A DNA stretch of 64,000 bases from Reticulitermes lucifugus (lineage: Eukaryota > Arthropoda > Insecta > Blattodea > Rhinotermitidae). This document shows, one piece after another, positions 12,380-25,075 of the stretch; positions within the stretch are counted from its first letter, which is position 1, and each line of letters opens with the position of its first letter. Below the pieces are notes generated by a model. The model worked only from the letters and a program-made list of their open reading frames with translations. It searched no databases and had not been told where the DNA came from. The stretch is from assembly GCA_026260175.1 (NCBI GenBank), contig JAKCWW010000166.1:81860-145859 (forward strand), in the 5' to 3' direction. The position numbers were made by a program, and so were the translations under genes.

Positions 12380-12497
12380 AGATTTGAGAAAGATTTTAGA
12401 GAAATAAATTATGAGTTATGGAATGGATTCACCTAATTCAGGGTAGAATCCATTGCAGGACTGTTACAAACACAGAAACTAACCTTCTGGCTCCATA
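12380..12497 (+). pseudogene. LINE-L ORF2 C-terminal fragment
   Basis: Degraded end of LINE-L: DLRKI..E, then a GMDS/WI-like step, IQGRIHCRTVTNTETNLLAP in place of AQDRDRWRALVNT.MNLRVP, and a stop. It is recognised by order and spacing against the copies at 53196 and 60265. Confidence 0.55.
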
Positions 12498-12587
12498 AAC
12501 GCGGATGATGTCTTGACGAGGTGCGTGACTATCAGTTTCTATACAATGTTCAAATATTATACAGTAGAGTAATATACTGTAATTAGT

Positions 12588-12665
12588 TCGCCGTCAGGAT
12601 CCGAACCAAGTGCTTTCCAAATGGAAGTCACTTGCACTGCCACTGTGTCAAACCTCTCAGTTACT
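12588..12665 (-). repeat. tRNA-like SINE head
   Basis: On the minus strand an A-box-like CAGTGGCAGTGCAAGTG is followed after about 30 bases by GGTTCGGATCC, a good B box, near 12598-12608. This spacing suits an RNA polymerase III promoter of a tRNA-derived SINE. The 3' body could not be delimited. Confidence 0.4.
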
Positions 12666-13008
12666 AGTCTTTTAGAAGGATATCGAGCCAGAAGTTTGAA
12701 CTTCGGACCTTCCGCCAAACAACCGATTTCAGTTCGACCTATGGGTTTTCAGTGTATAAGGTGCCACAAGTCCTAAGCCACCCAGTGATTAAGAAATGGC
12801 GGCGGCGGTTGGGGGTGGGGGAAGTTAAAGCACGAACTATGCACACTTGATATTCTCACAGACGTAACGCAGCTCAGCTGCTTCGCAGTGTCTGAGTGGC
12901 AGAAAGACAAAGATGTAAGGCGGAATTATAACCATACTTCAGGATGTTTGTAACTTAACAAATAAACTCACTCCTTTGTAACACAAGATTCCCGTAAATA
13001 ACATAGAA

Positions 13009-13150
13009 ATCCAATTCCTACGTTACAAAGAACACACTGCGTCTCATTAGAAAGATCAACCGAAATGTTGTTTCGGGAAATAACTGGTGTTTATTGTAGT
13101 ATAGAAACAGGTAAATAAGCTCTAAGAGCAAAATGCAGAATTTTTAAATG
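13009..13150 (-). repeat. Repeat M copy
   Basis: Member of a dispersed AT-rich family whose sense strand runs CTGCATTTT..., TTTCTATNNT(C/A)..AC(A)AA, a TTATTTCC patch, then GAGACGCA(G/C)TGTGTT(T)TCTGTGA(G/C)GTAGGAA. Here the sense strand is minus: ATTCCTACGTTACAAAG and ACACACTGCGTCTCATTAG at the left and GCAAAATGCAGAATTTTT at the right. No coding capacity. Confidence 0.6.
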
Positions 13151-14097
13151 TTGAATCAAGTGTTGTATAGTAGTAAGAACTGATCTTTAGAGGGTAGGTA
13201 TAAGAGACGCGACAGCCTAGTACATAGGCTACAATGGTTCCGTTTTTGACAAAGAAATTTCCCTTTAGCCACCACGTCAATGCCTGACTTCCAGACCTGA
13301 ATAGTCTCTTAACCGGCTTAGATAAAGCAGTCGGAACCTCAGGCTATCTCTTATCTCAATGTAGCACCAAAATTAAGAATACATGGAGCTTATTTCCATT
13401 CTCGACATGCCATCACATCTTGCAAATTTTATGGAAAGCTTTATCTTAATTAACTCGTAATTTTTGGAACTGTCTAACGTGTAACAACTCAGATGGCTAA
13501 CGTCAGCTTCGTACAGCGAAGACAAGATTTCAACTGAAAGAGTCTCCATAGAATTTATGGTGAAGAAAGTGGCTCTGTGGTAGTATTTTTGCAGAGTACT
13601 TTGCTTTTCCCTTCTAACTATTTTCACACAAATGTTCCATAAATTTCTATCAATTACCATGTTTATAGGCACAGACTAGCCATAGCAGTTGACAGAAAAC
13701 AGTATCACTTAAACGAACATTCATATGATCTTTTATTTGTGATGTACCTTTATATAGCTTCTGCACTTTACACATTATAATAAAGCTTCAATTACTCGTA
13801 TTTTACATTAGCCGAGATTTCTTAAGTTTTGCAGATTAACATTGTGGTCGTTTGTGTTATGATACCATGTAGGCGCTGACCAAAGTTTCAGATGTCGTAC
13901 TGCGTCCGTCTTCTACTGAAGACGGTGGTAGCTGCTCCAACGCAAAATTGGTGCCGTTACACTTAACGGTGTCATAACTCAGAAGACCAAATAATAAAAT
14001 TTCATTTTATATTTTGCGATTTCTCATTCGTCGAGTTATTACCTGTGGCACATAAAACGATTTCCTGAAATAATATAAGATAAACTATTTACCTGCA
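13151..14097. other. No recognised gene
   Basis: AT-rich. The 99-codon frame at 13373-13672 (minus) has no recognisable motif. Confidence 0.35.
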
Positions 14098-14200
14098 TTA
14101 AGAGTAAGGTATTCTGAAAAGAAACGTGGTGTGGTTTGGTATATAGCTACCAATGTTTCGGATAAATCTTGTGCTTCCGCCTTCAGTATAGATAAGACAA
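14098..14200 (-). repeat. Hammerhead-family relic
   Basis: The minus strand reads ACTGAAGGCGGAAGC ... TCCGAAACATTGGTAGC, a hammerhead-like layout with CTGAAGG in place of CTGANGA (position 9 changed) and an intact GAAAC half. The following GCTATATACCAAACCAC segment is typical of the repeat's flank. Too damaged to call a ribozyme. Confidence 0.4.
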
Positions 14201-15336
14201 TTTTCCTGATGATAGCAGGTTACTCCATAACATTGGTACCTGCCCACTAATTTACAAGCCGTTACATTCTCACAGTCATGGCTTTCAGGAAGCGAAATCT
14301 CACCTACAGTCTTGAACACATATACATGAGTAAATAACCGCAGGATTTGAACCGCTGTCGTAAATTCCTATCACACATTCTTCGGAATATAACCTCTACA
14401 GGTGCTGCAGTATGTTACAGTATCATACGAATACCAAGCCTCATATAAGTTGTTGCATTTCTACTCTCCTGCACTGTATATACGATACTGGAAGGGTGGG
14501 ATGAGAGGAATTCTACCCTTGGGGATAATACGTCTTCTCCCTTCACAACTCGCTCATTCACCGTCACGGCGGTGCCCCGATCCGGGGTCGAGTCGGGTCA
14601 GGTCTCCAGAAAGGGACTTCCAGATATCAAGCCAGAAGTGCAAGTACCAACTGTCACTTCTCAGCATTCGTTCTGCATGCAGTACCCCTCATTCGCGTAT
14701 CCGAATTCAAAACTGTGATCGCAGAACAACAAAGTTCAGCGCAGGTAAAATGAATTAGCATAGTTCTCCACGTTTCTGATCAAGCTGAATTCAGTTCCCA
14801 ACCTCCCAAAACTCCATTCCGTATTATTGTGTTTAACATTAACACATTCAGCCTTATATTCATTTCAAACCCATATATATATAATTATTACTCATTTGTT
14901 TTACTTAACGACGTTGGCATTAATTCAGGCTATACACCAGCGATACTATTATTATCCTACACCAAACATTGGGGACTGTTGCTTCTTATTCAAAGTGTTC
15001 AGGGATCACGAATAGGCCTGCAGACTGGCTGTACTGATTGAGGATCTTAGTGACTTCCTGAGTCCTGCCAGGTAAGTGCCCGGTTATCTCAAATTAGACA
15101 ACAAATCTGCTTCTTTCCATATACTTCCCGCTTTACTGAACACTAGCCACGTGCGCATCACATGGCGTCATGCCACAAAATTCACAAGCTATTCTACCGT
15201 CTCTTTCACACATCGTTTCTTCCTTCGTAGAGAAATTCAGGTTTAACTTCATCCTTATTCTCGGTAACCATAGCAAGACTGGCGTGGAACACAACAGATG
15301 GCCAACTCTTTCTTCAGGCTCCGTGCTAAGTTCCTA
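14201..15336. other. No recognised gene
   Basis: Includes a 118-codon frame at 14402-14758 (plus) that is Ser/Arg-rich in its second half with no recognisable domain. I do not call it a gene. Confidence 0.35.
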
Positions 15337-15400
15337 CGGGCATTACTGTGTGGTTAGCATGCCACCTGGTCTAGAACGCAGTAGACACTCAACTTTGTCT
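15337..15400 (+). repeat. Possible tRNA-like SINE head
   Basis: ACTGTGTGGTTAGCATGCC matches the A-box region of tRNA-derived SINEs, but the downstream B box is not clear. Weak call. Confidence 0.25.
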
Positions 15401-15599
15401 GCGAAATCCGTTAAAAATGACACATAGAGACCGCCTTTCAGTAACTGAGCCATTACACAATACAAACTAAAGGTTTTCTCCACAACGTGTAACAGCTTTT
15501 TATAAGGTAAATGATAAATATTTAAGCAGGCGCGTCGTTGGTGTCTTAGCAATTTCGTTTCATTATTTATTTTTAGAATACTGTCACCTCATTAAGACT

Positions 15600-15775
15600 T
15601 CAACCCTGTAACCACAACAACTCTGATGTGCAACACAGTACATGGCCGAATATTTCTTCGGACTCTGCGCGTCCCTCACAGAGAATGTGGCAACCCGGTA
15701 ACCACGGCAACTCCTGCCTAGAACGCAGTCGATGCCGAATTGTTTCTGTGGTAACCCGGTAAAAATTGCTCTTAC
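15600..15775 (+). repeat. Three imperfect repeats of AACCCGGTAACCACGGCAACTC type
   Basis: AACCCTGTAACCACAACAAC at 15602, AACCCGGTAACCACGGCAAC at 15691 and the start of a third unit, TAACCCGGTAAAAATTGC, near 15751. The first two contain X-box-like GTAACC-NN-(A/G)(A/G)CAAC words. The spacing is unequal (about 89 and 61 bp), so this is a loose repeat cluster. Confidence 0.45.
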
Positions 15776-16336
15776 CTTGGATCCTGTGGACAGATTTTGA
15801 TTATCTTGTGTAGTGCGTACCTCATAGTCATCCTAAAGCTACGGCCAAAATGTTAAGCTCCTATTTCTACTTTCTGACTTTCCGGCTGCCACGACAAAAA
15901 AAAACACACATCGACCTTTTTTTTAATTTTATACATCAATCATCCTAACATTTCGACGTTTCATAGTGACTGAAAACAACTTTAATTGAAGCAAGAATAA
16001 AAAAATAAATATTATGCTTCAATTTACTTTTTGGGTTTGCCACCTCCCTTCCATCTGGTGCCCACAGAAGGCCGGCATGACAGGCACACGTAGTAAGTAT
16101 AACAATACGGCTTCACTCCTTCTGCAATGTTACAAGGCTGACGTGTCACAATTCCATCAGCAAACACTGCGGCTGGCGCGACAGACAACGAAAAACAAAA
16201 ACAGGGAATAGCGGACTTGTCAGTGTCTAGTAGTAAGAGCTTCCAGTACAGTCATGATGAAGACAGCCGAGATGTTGCAGTGGCGGCTAGTTATGTTTCA
16301 CAGAAATTTAATACTTCTCATGTTTAATTATTTTCT
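15776..16336. other. No recognised gene
   Basis: No coding or repeat family recognised. Confidence 0.35.
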
Positions 16337-16556
16337 TTGAGGGCAGTCATGGGAAAGAAGAGAAACAAATGCAGACGTTCAGCGGGAAAACCTGAAGGAC
16401 CGAGACTGATTGGAACACCTAGGCATAGATTGGAGGATAATATTAAAACGGGACCTATAGAAATAGAGTGTGGACTGGATACGTCTGATTCAAAACAGAA
16501 GAGAGTGGCTGAAGTTTTTGAACATGGTGATGAACTGTCGGGTTCCATAAAATAAA
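16337..16556 (+). pseudogene. LINE-L ORF2 C-terminal fragment, frame open
   Basis: A 72-codon open frame gives MGKKRN..RRSAGKPEG, then LIGTPRHRLEDNIKTG and a degraded tail ending GSIK-stop. It aligns by eye with the ancestral MGE.RN..RLLVGKPEG..PLGRPRRRWEDNIKMDL order. The internal ATG is the Met of the conserved ARMGE motif and not a real start. It is an old 5'-truncated LINE copy whose frame happens to have survived. Confidence 0.7.
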
Positions 16557-19321
16557 GGAAATTCTTCACCGGATAAGGAAATATTAGCATGCGCATGTGA
16601 GATTCTAATAGTGGGGTTGGTATAGATTCAATATGCTGAGATATTACGCCGTACCGACGGATAAATAGTTACCAAGACAGTTTTGGCACTGGACACAGTG
16701 TAACATCTCAGAACACGAATGTACAAATGTCAGCTTGTGAAGTATGGTTTTACTCAATGTAGTTAATTAGTGTGCTAATCCCAGTAAATGTTTTGACTTT
16801 TACTTACAGATGAGGTGTTCGTCGCGACGGTAGGAATTTTATTCACGTTAAAACTTCACGCACAACAGTAACTATATTTACTTCCTGTTTTAAAATTTAT
16901 AGATTCTCGATTTGCCCACACTCTGCATTTATGAATTCGCTATGATTCTCACAACAAACAGCTGTTTTTTTATCTCTAAATCACAGAGCAACACCATGTA
17001 CAGTTTTATTGTCTTCACAGTCTTTCAGCACATTATTTTCATTGTTACGACGAGTGTAAATTTAGAGAAAAAAAATAATATTATTATAATGAACACAATA
17101 ACAAGGTTTATTTGCCTAAACAGGCTGTATTTCCATGTCTATTAACATTCACAGTGCGCATACAGTAAAATCGTGATAACAGTGTCCCTCGCGGTCTACA
17201 GTGTATATTGTAGTGAACATATTTATTCCTAACACTGTAAATAGCTGCAGTCGTCATGACGTGGTCGCTGCTAGGCTCACCTAGGAAAAGCCAGTCAGAG
17301 TTATACATTTTTCAAAAAACATTTACTCTCTTGGGGGCACATTTTTAGGTTCATTCACTGTGAATATTTTTTAAACGGATAGAAATGCTTGACGGTGCTT
17401 GCACAGCGCTTCCCCTTCTTCCAACTGCCTATTAACCCCGCTACCAATTAGTAAATTATCTGATCACCACGAGTAATATAAAAGAATGAGTCAGTGGATA
17501 GTTTTTCTATTGAAACTTCAGCTACAGATAAAAACAGTTTGCCTCGAATTTTGGAAGGATATTTCAATAGTATAAATAAAAAATCATTAACGATTTGTCT
17601 TTGTTATCGAGTCAAGACTGACGTCCTTGAGGTAATCTGAATTATAAAATATTACTTAGATTAATTTGAGGCTTAAAAAGTTAAACCAATTAACTAAATA
17701 AATACTTGAATTGATAAAATAGAAAAATAATCCACGAAACAAAGATATTGACAAAGAGAAATTCATAATTTCGCATTTAATCAATATTTTCTCTCCCTTA
17801 ACAGATGTGGGCTAATATTTTCCAAATCCTGTTTAACATTTGATTCAAATGGGTAGTCCTATGTCTAGGTACATATTATTCTGATAAATAATACCCATTG
17901 TGCTCCTCAGCCCCGAGATCGATTTTCTTATCTCCTTTTAAAAATGACATTAGTAACTTAACAACAGTCTCACTAGCCCACATTATACAGCGTCGACTGA
18001 AAGGACGATCAGCTGAATAATGAATGAACACGTGGAACAGAGGTATAGTGCTCTAATCTGATATATTCTCCCAGCGTTTTCAAGAGAGGCTAAGCCGAAA
18101 TAGCAGAAACCTCTCTTACGAGAGTCGGTCTTAGGACTGAGAATTATGTAACGCAAGCAATTACCCATACACATGCGTACCAACTTCGATAAACGTACAA
18201 GAATATATGTTTCGAATATGGGCCACTTGTGACCACAACGTCAGCAGTAATACGGCGTCACTAAGTGTCCTACTAGTAACTATGCTTTAAAGTGACGTTC
18301 CACTAAGAAGCTTAGCATAGCAATAACTGGGTGGCTCTAGGAAGGAAAGTAATCGGTTTAAAACTTGCATCTTGATTGTCTATGATTTTTCTCAGTCCCT
18401 GAGGAGATTTTCGGCACAGTTCTTCGGGCACTCTTTAACATTCTCGCACATAAATATCCCCATTTTGTAAGAAAATCGACAAGTTAAAATTGAACTTCAA
18501 ACAAAATAAAGGAGAGGTATGAGGAATGGGAATATACTTCTGGGATCCACAAACAGAGGGTTAACTGAGGGACTAGAAACTCCTCAAAAAGCGGTTTGCT
18601 CTTTAGGAATATTGAGTGGATATAACTATGTGAACCAAAATTAAAATTTCCCTACAATATCAATTTTTTGTTCCCAAGAGTGTTGTCACGCCGGGAAGTA
18701 TGCCGCACGTGCTTCGTCTCTAACTTCTGACACTAGGAGAAATTTCCACACGCATTCCACTTAGGATTATTTATTTAAAGAAAAGGGAACGTGTGTGTTG
18801 TTCTCTCGTTTACGAGTCACAATTTTGATGAAGTAAAGAAATGCAACAACTGTAAAGAGATAAATTGCACTCTTGGTTTTATCCATTTGCCATTTGCAGC
18901 TACGCAGCATTTGATGTTCAGGCACTCTCCTTCGTATTGAAACTTAGCTGCAACATCTCACGGGGACGGAGATGTGGGTAAAGTAGCAGAAGAAAAGTGA
19001 GGAAGTAAAAACTGCAGTGTTTGTTTCTGCAATTTACATTATTCTACAGAGCGCCGTTAGCTTGTGCATAATTAGTTCCACCTCCTGTTTCAACACGGGA
19101 AACTGAAGAATTTTTGTTCCTTTTTGTCCTTTTCCCTCCCAGATCCGGTAAATTCCCCTTCCATTAAGTCTCCTTTGTTCAAGGTCATGTATCAATACAG
19201 AAGGGTGGCTTTTATTACCTCAAATATTCATTCGTCTTTTCAGTCGTCACCACAACTACTTACCACACAAGCGACTCAATTCTAAAGCAAAAGAAGGGTT
19301 ATGCCTTTTGGTTTTCAACAT
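16557..19321. other. No recognised gene
   Basis: About 2.8 kb of AT-rich DNA with only short, unconvincing frames. A short hairpin CTCTC-TTAC-GAGAG lies near 18110. Confidence 0.4.
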
Positions 19322-19578
19322 GCATTCTTTGTTGAGGCCTTCGCTCTTCCGGGATGTTACACAGCGTTGATTGGTAGTTAGTTACAGACGTTTGGGGACA
19401 GCCTACCGGTCCAATCTTCAAGGTTAGACTGCTCGACTCGTCAAGATGGGATCGATAAGCCGATAAGCTGTCTCGGAACGTCGTTCACCAACTACTAATC
19501 AACGCTGCGTAACATCCCAGAAGAGCGAAAACCTCATTTTCCCGGCGGCGGAAGCCTGAAATCACGCATTCTTTGTTG
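19322..19578. mobile_element. Fold-back element with 13-bp target duplication
   Basis: The direct repeat GCATTCTTTGTTG (19322-19334 and 19566-19578) flanks a 231-bp insert. Most of the insert is two inverted arms: CGCTCTTCCGGGATGTTAC..CAGCGTTGATTGGTAG on the left and CTAATCAACGCTGCGTAACATCCCAGAAGAGCG on the right, with further matching inward to ATCTTCAAGG/TCAAGATGG around a 15-20 bp centre. Each arm carries a damaged hammerhead-family motif (AAGATGGGA ... CGGAACGTCG). A one-sided tail with GGCGGCGGAAGCCTGA is also found inside the SINE-A copy at 34790-34820. The target duplication shows it moved as one unit. Confidence 0.75.
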
Positions 19579-21782
19579 TTTGGCAGGCGTCACTGGTCGT
19601 TTTTCATTCATTGCCAAGCAAAAACCTACTCCTGATAAACTAACAGAAAATCAGATATCTTTAATGTCTCTTGGGAAAAGAGATTATATGGAAGACCAGT
19701 GGATAGAAGTAGCTCAGCATCGTGTCCATTTGGTAGTGGAGATATCCAAATTTCGGATTCTGATACCACGTATTTTGTGTAAGGTGGATATAAAGGAATA
19801 TGTCAATAAAATACATACACTGACTCATACATTTAAAAACACCTTCCTTCATTTATTTTCTTTTACATATTTATTCCCTTCTTAAGCCACCAGTCGTTCA
19901 TTAATTGTTCATTCAACAACACTTAGTGCATAAATTTATGCAACCATTGTTCCACAGCCTGTCATATTTAATCAGTTCACTGACATCTACGTTCTGTAGG
20001 AGGTGAAGATTCTTCTCGGTTACGACGCTGCGTAGTTTGGTAGGTGACAGCTATTGATTCGGATGAATATAATGCGTCAAACTTCCTCTATCTTGAATGT
20101 GTAATCAAAATATTACCACGAAACTTTATAGCACACTTACCAGTCTACACAGTACCATAATCCAGAAGAATGTATTATGAATTAATTTATCACTTATGAG
20201 TAATATTTGAAAGGCACCTTTCATATTATCCAGTGAGCTACATACACCTGAATTCTCATTTGTATTTCTATGACCTTTGTACCTTGGTGATGTAGACCGC
20301 TAGAAGCTATCAATACGTAACATACAGACATAACATTGAGAAACACCGTCAAGATTCCTATTTCTCAGTTTTAAACTGGCCTCTGTCGGATTCTCTGTAA
20401 CATACCTGAAGCTTCCTTATCAGGTACCAGACAGAAGCTTGAAGGTGTTAACAGTAAGACCAGTGAGCATCCAACTCGACAAACACAAATCACTGCAGAT
20501 TATACTAGTTCCATCTGGAAAATTTCCTACAATTTTCCGACTACGAGACATCTACACTCTGCTCCTCAACCGCTATAACCTAGCGGTAAATATATGTACC
20601 ACCTGCTTTAAATTCAAACGCTCTGATACCCACAATAAACAACGATTATGTTCCTGAAGAGCATTAATCAGTTGGGATTAGCAATGGAGACGGAATATGT
20701 TAACGGCGCGGTTGTAATTAAATTTCTGTCCTAGTTTACTTCACATAAATAAATAAAAGAGGCTTAAGGGATCAAAGTGCATTCTGACTGTCCATTTTCA
20801 ACTTTTTAAGTACGTGACCAATTATCACGAAACTTATTAGGAACATTATTCTACTGGAGGGTAGCCCAGTGTGTTTGTTGTACTTTCCTACATCAGTCAT
20901 AACAACATGGCGGAAGCGAGCTTTAAGGCGACAGCGACAATAGCGCCTCTTACGTTTAGGCCATGATAAGGCGTAAGCTTATGGTAACAGGCCTTTAAAA
21001 TTATGCAACTTTTGGTAAGGTAATATTTTTGTACAACACAGAATAACAAAATGGCGGCTGTGCAAATATATTTTGAGCATTATCTGACAGCGACAATTAA
21101 TAAATATTGAAGCCAAACAAATGAAGTTTGGTACGAAAGAGATCGCAAGCTTGTCTACACACAATGAATATTATACCCAAACTTTCCCAAGCAAACTGGT
21201 TTCAACGCAGGCGTGCCAATTCAGTTCGAATAAAAACATGATATTTCAAATAGGCTATTTACTTTGCACCTGTTTCGAATCCATCTGAAAGTTAATACAG
21301 TGGCGATCATTCTCGAAAAAAAGCGTTGTGTCCCAGCAGGATATTTTAGTTTTTTTCGAGTTTTTGAGTGTTTGATACCCAACACAGTGCTGCTAAAGTG
21401 ATTTACCGGTCACGCATGAGCAGCTTCCCAAATTATACCTGACAGTTTTGATCAGCTATAAATTTTAGGGGGCGTACTGATTTCCGCGCCTACCATAAAA
21501 AACCGTACCTTTCCTAAGGAAACCCGATTTCTTAGCCATCATGAAGTCTCGAAACCAAGGACTGATAGGCTGACACATGAGAGTGGTCATTATGCACCAT
21601 TACCAACAATTGTTGCTAAAACCAGGCTTTTTCCTCAGTTCAGTGCAACCAATAGAAATTAGACTGTGGCAAAAAGTACAGCGAGCTTTACCTCACACAA
21701 CTTCAAATCGGTTGTTTCGAAATTATGCAAGAGACCAATATGTACAGAACGTTGCTTCGAATCATTTACGTCTAAATTATCC
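19579..21782. other. No recognised gene
   Basis: AT-rich. The frame 19580-19885 (plus, 101 codons) has no recognised motif. Two ATGGCGG words occur (20907, 21051), each in a locally similar setting ending in GACAGCGACAAT, suggesting an unrecognised repeat. Confidence 0.4.
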
Positions 21783-22015
21783 GAGGGTACGGTAGTCGGT
21801 ACAGCGACTCGCTACGGCCTTGACGGTCCGGGGATCGATTCCCGATGGGGGCGTAATTTTTCGTACCCGTCCAAACGGCCATGCGGTCCACATACCCTCC
21901 GATACCCATCCACACCCCATCTAGCTCCGAGGTTAAAGAAAGAGTAATGCTATAAGTCTACTCCCCGTCTGGCCCTTCATCGCTTCTTATATGGTAAACT
22001 TACCTTACTTACAAT
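21783..22015 (+). mobile_element. tRNA-headed SINE, single copy (SINE-E)
   Basis: GGTACGGTAGTCGGTACAGC (A-box region) is followed by GGTCCGGGGATCGATTCCCGA, a near-perfect B box inside a T-arm-like stem. A GC-richer body then includes CACACCCCATCTAGCTCCGAGG. Length and layout fit a tRNA-derived SINE, not a tRNA gene, because the D-arm and anticodon arm do not fold properly by eye. Confidence 0.65.
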
Positions 22016-22360
22016 AAGCAGAGAACTTCCGAAATGCGAAACGTGGAAGATATTATGCGGCACTAAAAATTATAAATTTGTATCATATGTGACAGTCATT
22101 TTTGCTGAATATTTACTTGGAAAGAAATAACTGTTCTCTAACAATTAATAATGAATAATTACTGAACTGAAATCACTGACAAGACAGCCGGAGCAGTGAA
22201 AAGTGAACCTTTGCCAAGTGATGAATTTAAATTTAACAATAATGAAACATTTAAAACTAGTTAATCTGCGAGTGTAGTTGTTTACCTACAGAACCCATCA
22301 AATTAACTGATTATATACTCAACAAAGTACACACGTTATTAAATTTACACTTTGTTTCTT
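22016..22360. other. No recognised gene
   Basis: AT-rich DNA with nothing recognised. Confidence 0.4.
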
Positions 22361-22405
22361 GTCTTCTACATGTTTCGACCTATATCTCCATTTACAAGGT
22401 GACTA
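22361..22405 (-). repeat. Hammerhead-family relic
   Basis: The minus strand reads CACCTTGTAAATGGAG ... AGGTCGAAACATGTAGAAG. The GAAAC half, palindromic ACATGT stem III and a GUA triplet are present, but the CTGANGA half is replaced by CTTGTAA. Confidence 0.4.
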
Positions 22406-22562
22406 CTTTGAATATTACACAGAGTTACACAAGTCTTTACGTTAGTATAAAGTACTTTAAAATTGCGACTTTCTATAATGTAATATTTTGTGCACATTTA
22501 CTTGTAGGTCTAAAAATTTATTTGAATTCCTTATTGCAAAACTTTATACGAATTGGTAAATA

Positions 22563-22800
22563 GGTAAAGCAATCCGTGTACAGGCCCTGAGGGTTCCAGG
22601 AGGTTGAGACTCCGAGATTTCAAGACAATCAGCACATAAAGGTAATAAGGTTGTTAGCCCCAAGTAGCGGCCGCCTTTGCCCCCCAGGAAATATACCTGC
22701 TACTCATTTCTGTTGGAGGCTGAGTTGACCCCAGGGCCAAAGTGCGGCTGGAAGGATTATATTAATAAAAAAATTCCAATGACACCATCGGGAATCAAAT
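22563..22800 (-). mobile_element. SINE-B copy
   Basis: Reads AGGTAAAGCAATCCGTG, TACAGGCCCTGAGGGTTCC, CGGCCGCCTTTGCCCCCCAG and CAATGACACCATCGGGAATC on the plus strand, so the element is on minus. The tRNA-like head is lost at the B box (GGGAATC is the complement of GATTCCC). The same order occurs at 37468 and 54458. Confidence 0.8.
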
Positions 22801-22823
22801 TATATGAATTAAGTTTCTTAAAA

Positions 22824-22837
22824 TACAGTATACTGTA
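22824..22837. repeat. 14-bp perfect palindrome
   Basis: TACAGTATACTGTA is its own reverse complement. No function can be assigned. Confidence 0.5.
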
Positions 22838-24734
22838 GTATATTATATAGCATAATTGTGCCCATTATATGTTACTTAAAGGCTGTATATATGCCATCAT
22901 GTAAACTTTTCTCTCTACTTTTGTGCGACATACCGCATATGTGCACAAAGTATCCACTCGTCTCCACTGTAGCATGCATTATATTCAAAGTAATTGTGAT
23001 AAGTTGTGTACCTTTGGTTACATTATCAGTTACTTTTGTGTTACACGGTAAAAATGCATTATATATCCCATAGAAGTCTCAATAAATGCACCCCCATACG
23101 CCTAAAAGTCAAAACTAGCGAGACGAACTAAGCGCAGAGAAAATAATGAAGTGAAACGAAATTCTCGAGTGCAATAAGAAATACTGTTTGTTAAGAAATA
23201 CAAACATGGCAACGATGCGAAATTTTTGAGTTCATGCCGGCAAAAGTAACGTACTCGTAAACAGACCATGCGCTTCAGTAGAAGGGTCGTCACAAAAATA
23301 GAAAAATGCAACAAAAATAATAATCGTTGTTACATATTTTTTGTATTAAGTTCACAGTTTCAAAAATAATTAAAACAAAACCAATAAATTAATACGTAAG
23401 TGGCCATGGTCTGAAGGCCTAGGGATAGATTTTTGAGAGGGATACCAAATGTTTCACGTTGCTACTACCGACCAAATCACTGTATTTAGTGTTTGTAACA
23501 CTGTTAGAATGTTTGTACCGGTGGTACCCAACTTTAATATTTTGAGTAATTTGAGAAATCCATGATTCTTGACGAACGTGATGACAGCATTATTTGTCCA
23601 GTAGTAAGAAAAGACTAGCCTGTCTCTACCATTTTATTAAGGATTTACGACATTCATGAAAAAGTAGAATCGTGGATTTATATGAAGAGGATTTTATTAT
23701 GAAGCAACCAACATGGCTGAAAATCGGAACTGCTCAACAAATTTAAATACGTCTCAGATAGCGAAATTAAAAAGCATCTACTCAACTATTTACGCGTTAA
23801 AACTCCGTCCTAGCAAGATGGATGCACGATTCACCCCACTTGAACTTTCATTTTCTTACCTTTTGAAGAATGTCTAAAATGTTCGATCTTTTGTAACCCT
23901 TTATACGAAATGGAACATGAAAGCAGAGAAGGCTACATTTTGGCTTAGGTTACATGCGTTAAAATACGAAGCAGTTTCACTCTTTTACATAAGTTGGTAG
24001 CTCTTTCCCGCAACAATTCAGATGCTAGGAACTACTGTGTCAGCACTTATTTTAAATGCCTCCGCCTCTAATGGATTTGCAACCGTTTCCAGCACTTCGC
24101 CTCTTCAGCAGCTTCTCGCAATGCATTCCATATAACACGACACAAATGTATTGAACTATGGCTTATGGTGCTGGTTGATTGTACTTTGACTTTGCACTCT
24201 GCCCGAGCACCTTTATATTACACACACTGCATCAAATGCCAAAAACTACGCGAGGTTACCGTCTTCTGAACTGCAAAATCGTGGAGCCTGGCGAAACTCT
24301 GCAGGTGTCACAGAGGAATTTATTGCCTCCATTTTTTCCAAGAGATGATGGTAACACTGTGAAAACGCCTTGCCGCCAAAACGCAGGTAAATTTCTACCA
24401 GACTACAGGGCCTCATATACCGGTAAGTGGTAACATTCCAAAAGGAACGTGAAACAAAATACAAAGAACCAGTGAATAAGAAACTGCAGAAGAAAATAAC
24501 AGTATACATATTTTTATCAAATATACCTATACGTACATAAACATATATCACTTTCCTGTATGTTTGCCGACGGTAATCAAACACAGAACATCCGCCAAGA
24601 TACAAAATTTACGCCGTACTCTTGCCTGTGTATATACGTAGTAGGCTACCCACGGTTGTTGATGTGACGTACACAAGTATCACGACAGATTACAATTTTC
24701 TAGGAAGAGGCTAGGGTATATACGAACACTTCGG
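22838..24734. other. No recognised gene
   Basis: AT-rich. The frames at 22858-23073 and 24246-24605 show no known domain. Confidence 0.35.
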
Positions 24735-24850
24735 GCGTACCTGATGCATCTGCTTTCAGAGTGGAAGGGTGGAGATGGAAGTAGTATGTTCCACAGAAAC
24801 AATGCTATTTACCAGGATATACGGCGTCAAATCCTAGAAGACCGCATTCT
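24735..24850 (+). repeat. Hammerhead-family relic
   Basis: GTGGAGATGGAAGTAG ... TTCCACAGAAACAATGC, then TTACCAGGATATACGGCGTC and AAATCCTAGAAGACC. The second part is the conserved tail found after the motif in other copies (49460-49485, 43780-43805). Core residues are mutated. Confidence 0.45.
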
Positions 24851-25075
24851 TAATACGTTTCACTCTGTGTAACATGATGTGTGTGATGTAGTTAACCTTC
24901 GTACAGTAGATGTGGAACCGGAGATTAAAATATGGCATGAAAAACAGAGAGAAAGGTATTTCGAAAATATCTGTATCCGAAATATGAGATATAAAAAGTG
25001 AAGTAGAAGAATAAACATAATACGAAAAGTGCAGGCAGGCAAAACATAATCAAGTATGGGTTTTGTGTAAAGTAA

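Noticed and set aside
14402-14758. 118-codon frame as a possible exon
   Set aside because: No recognisable domain, no splice signals in proper phase, and composition shifts abruptly within the frame.
21783-21850. Possible functional tRNA gene
   Set aside because: A and B boxes are good but the D and anticodon arms do not fold by eye, and a SINE-like body follows.
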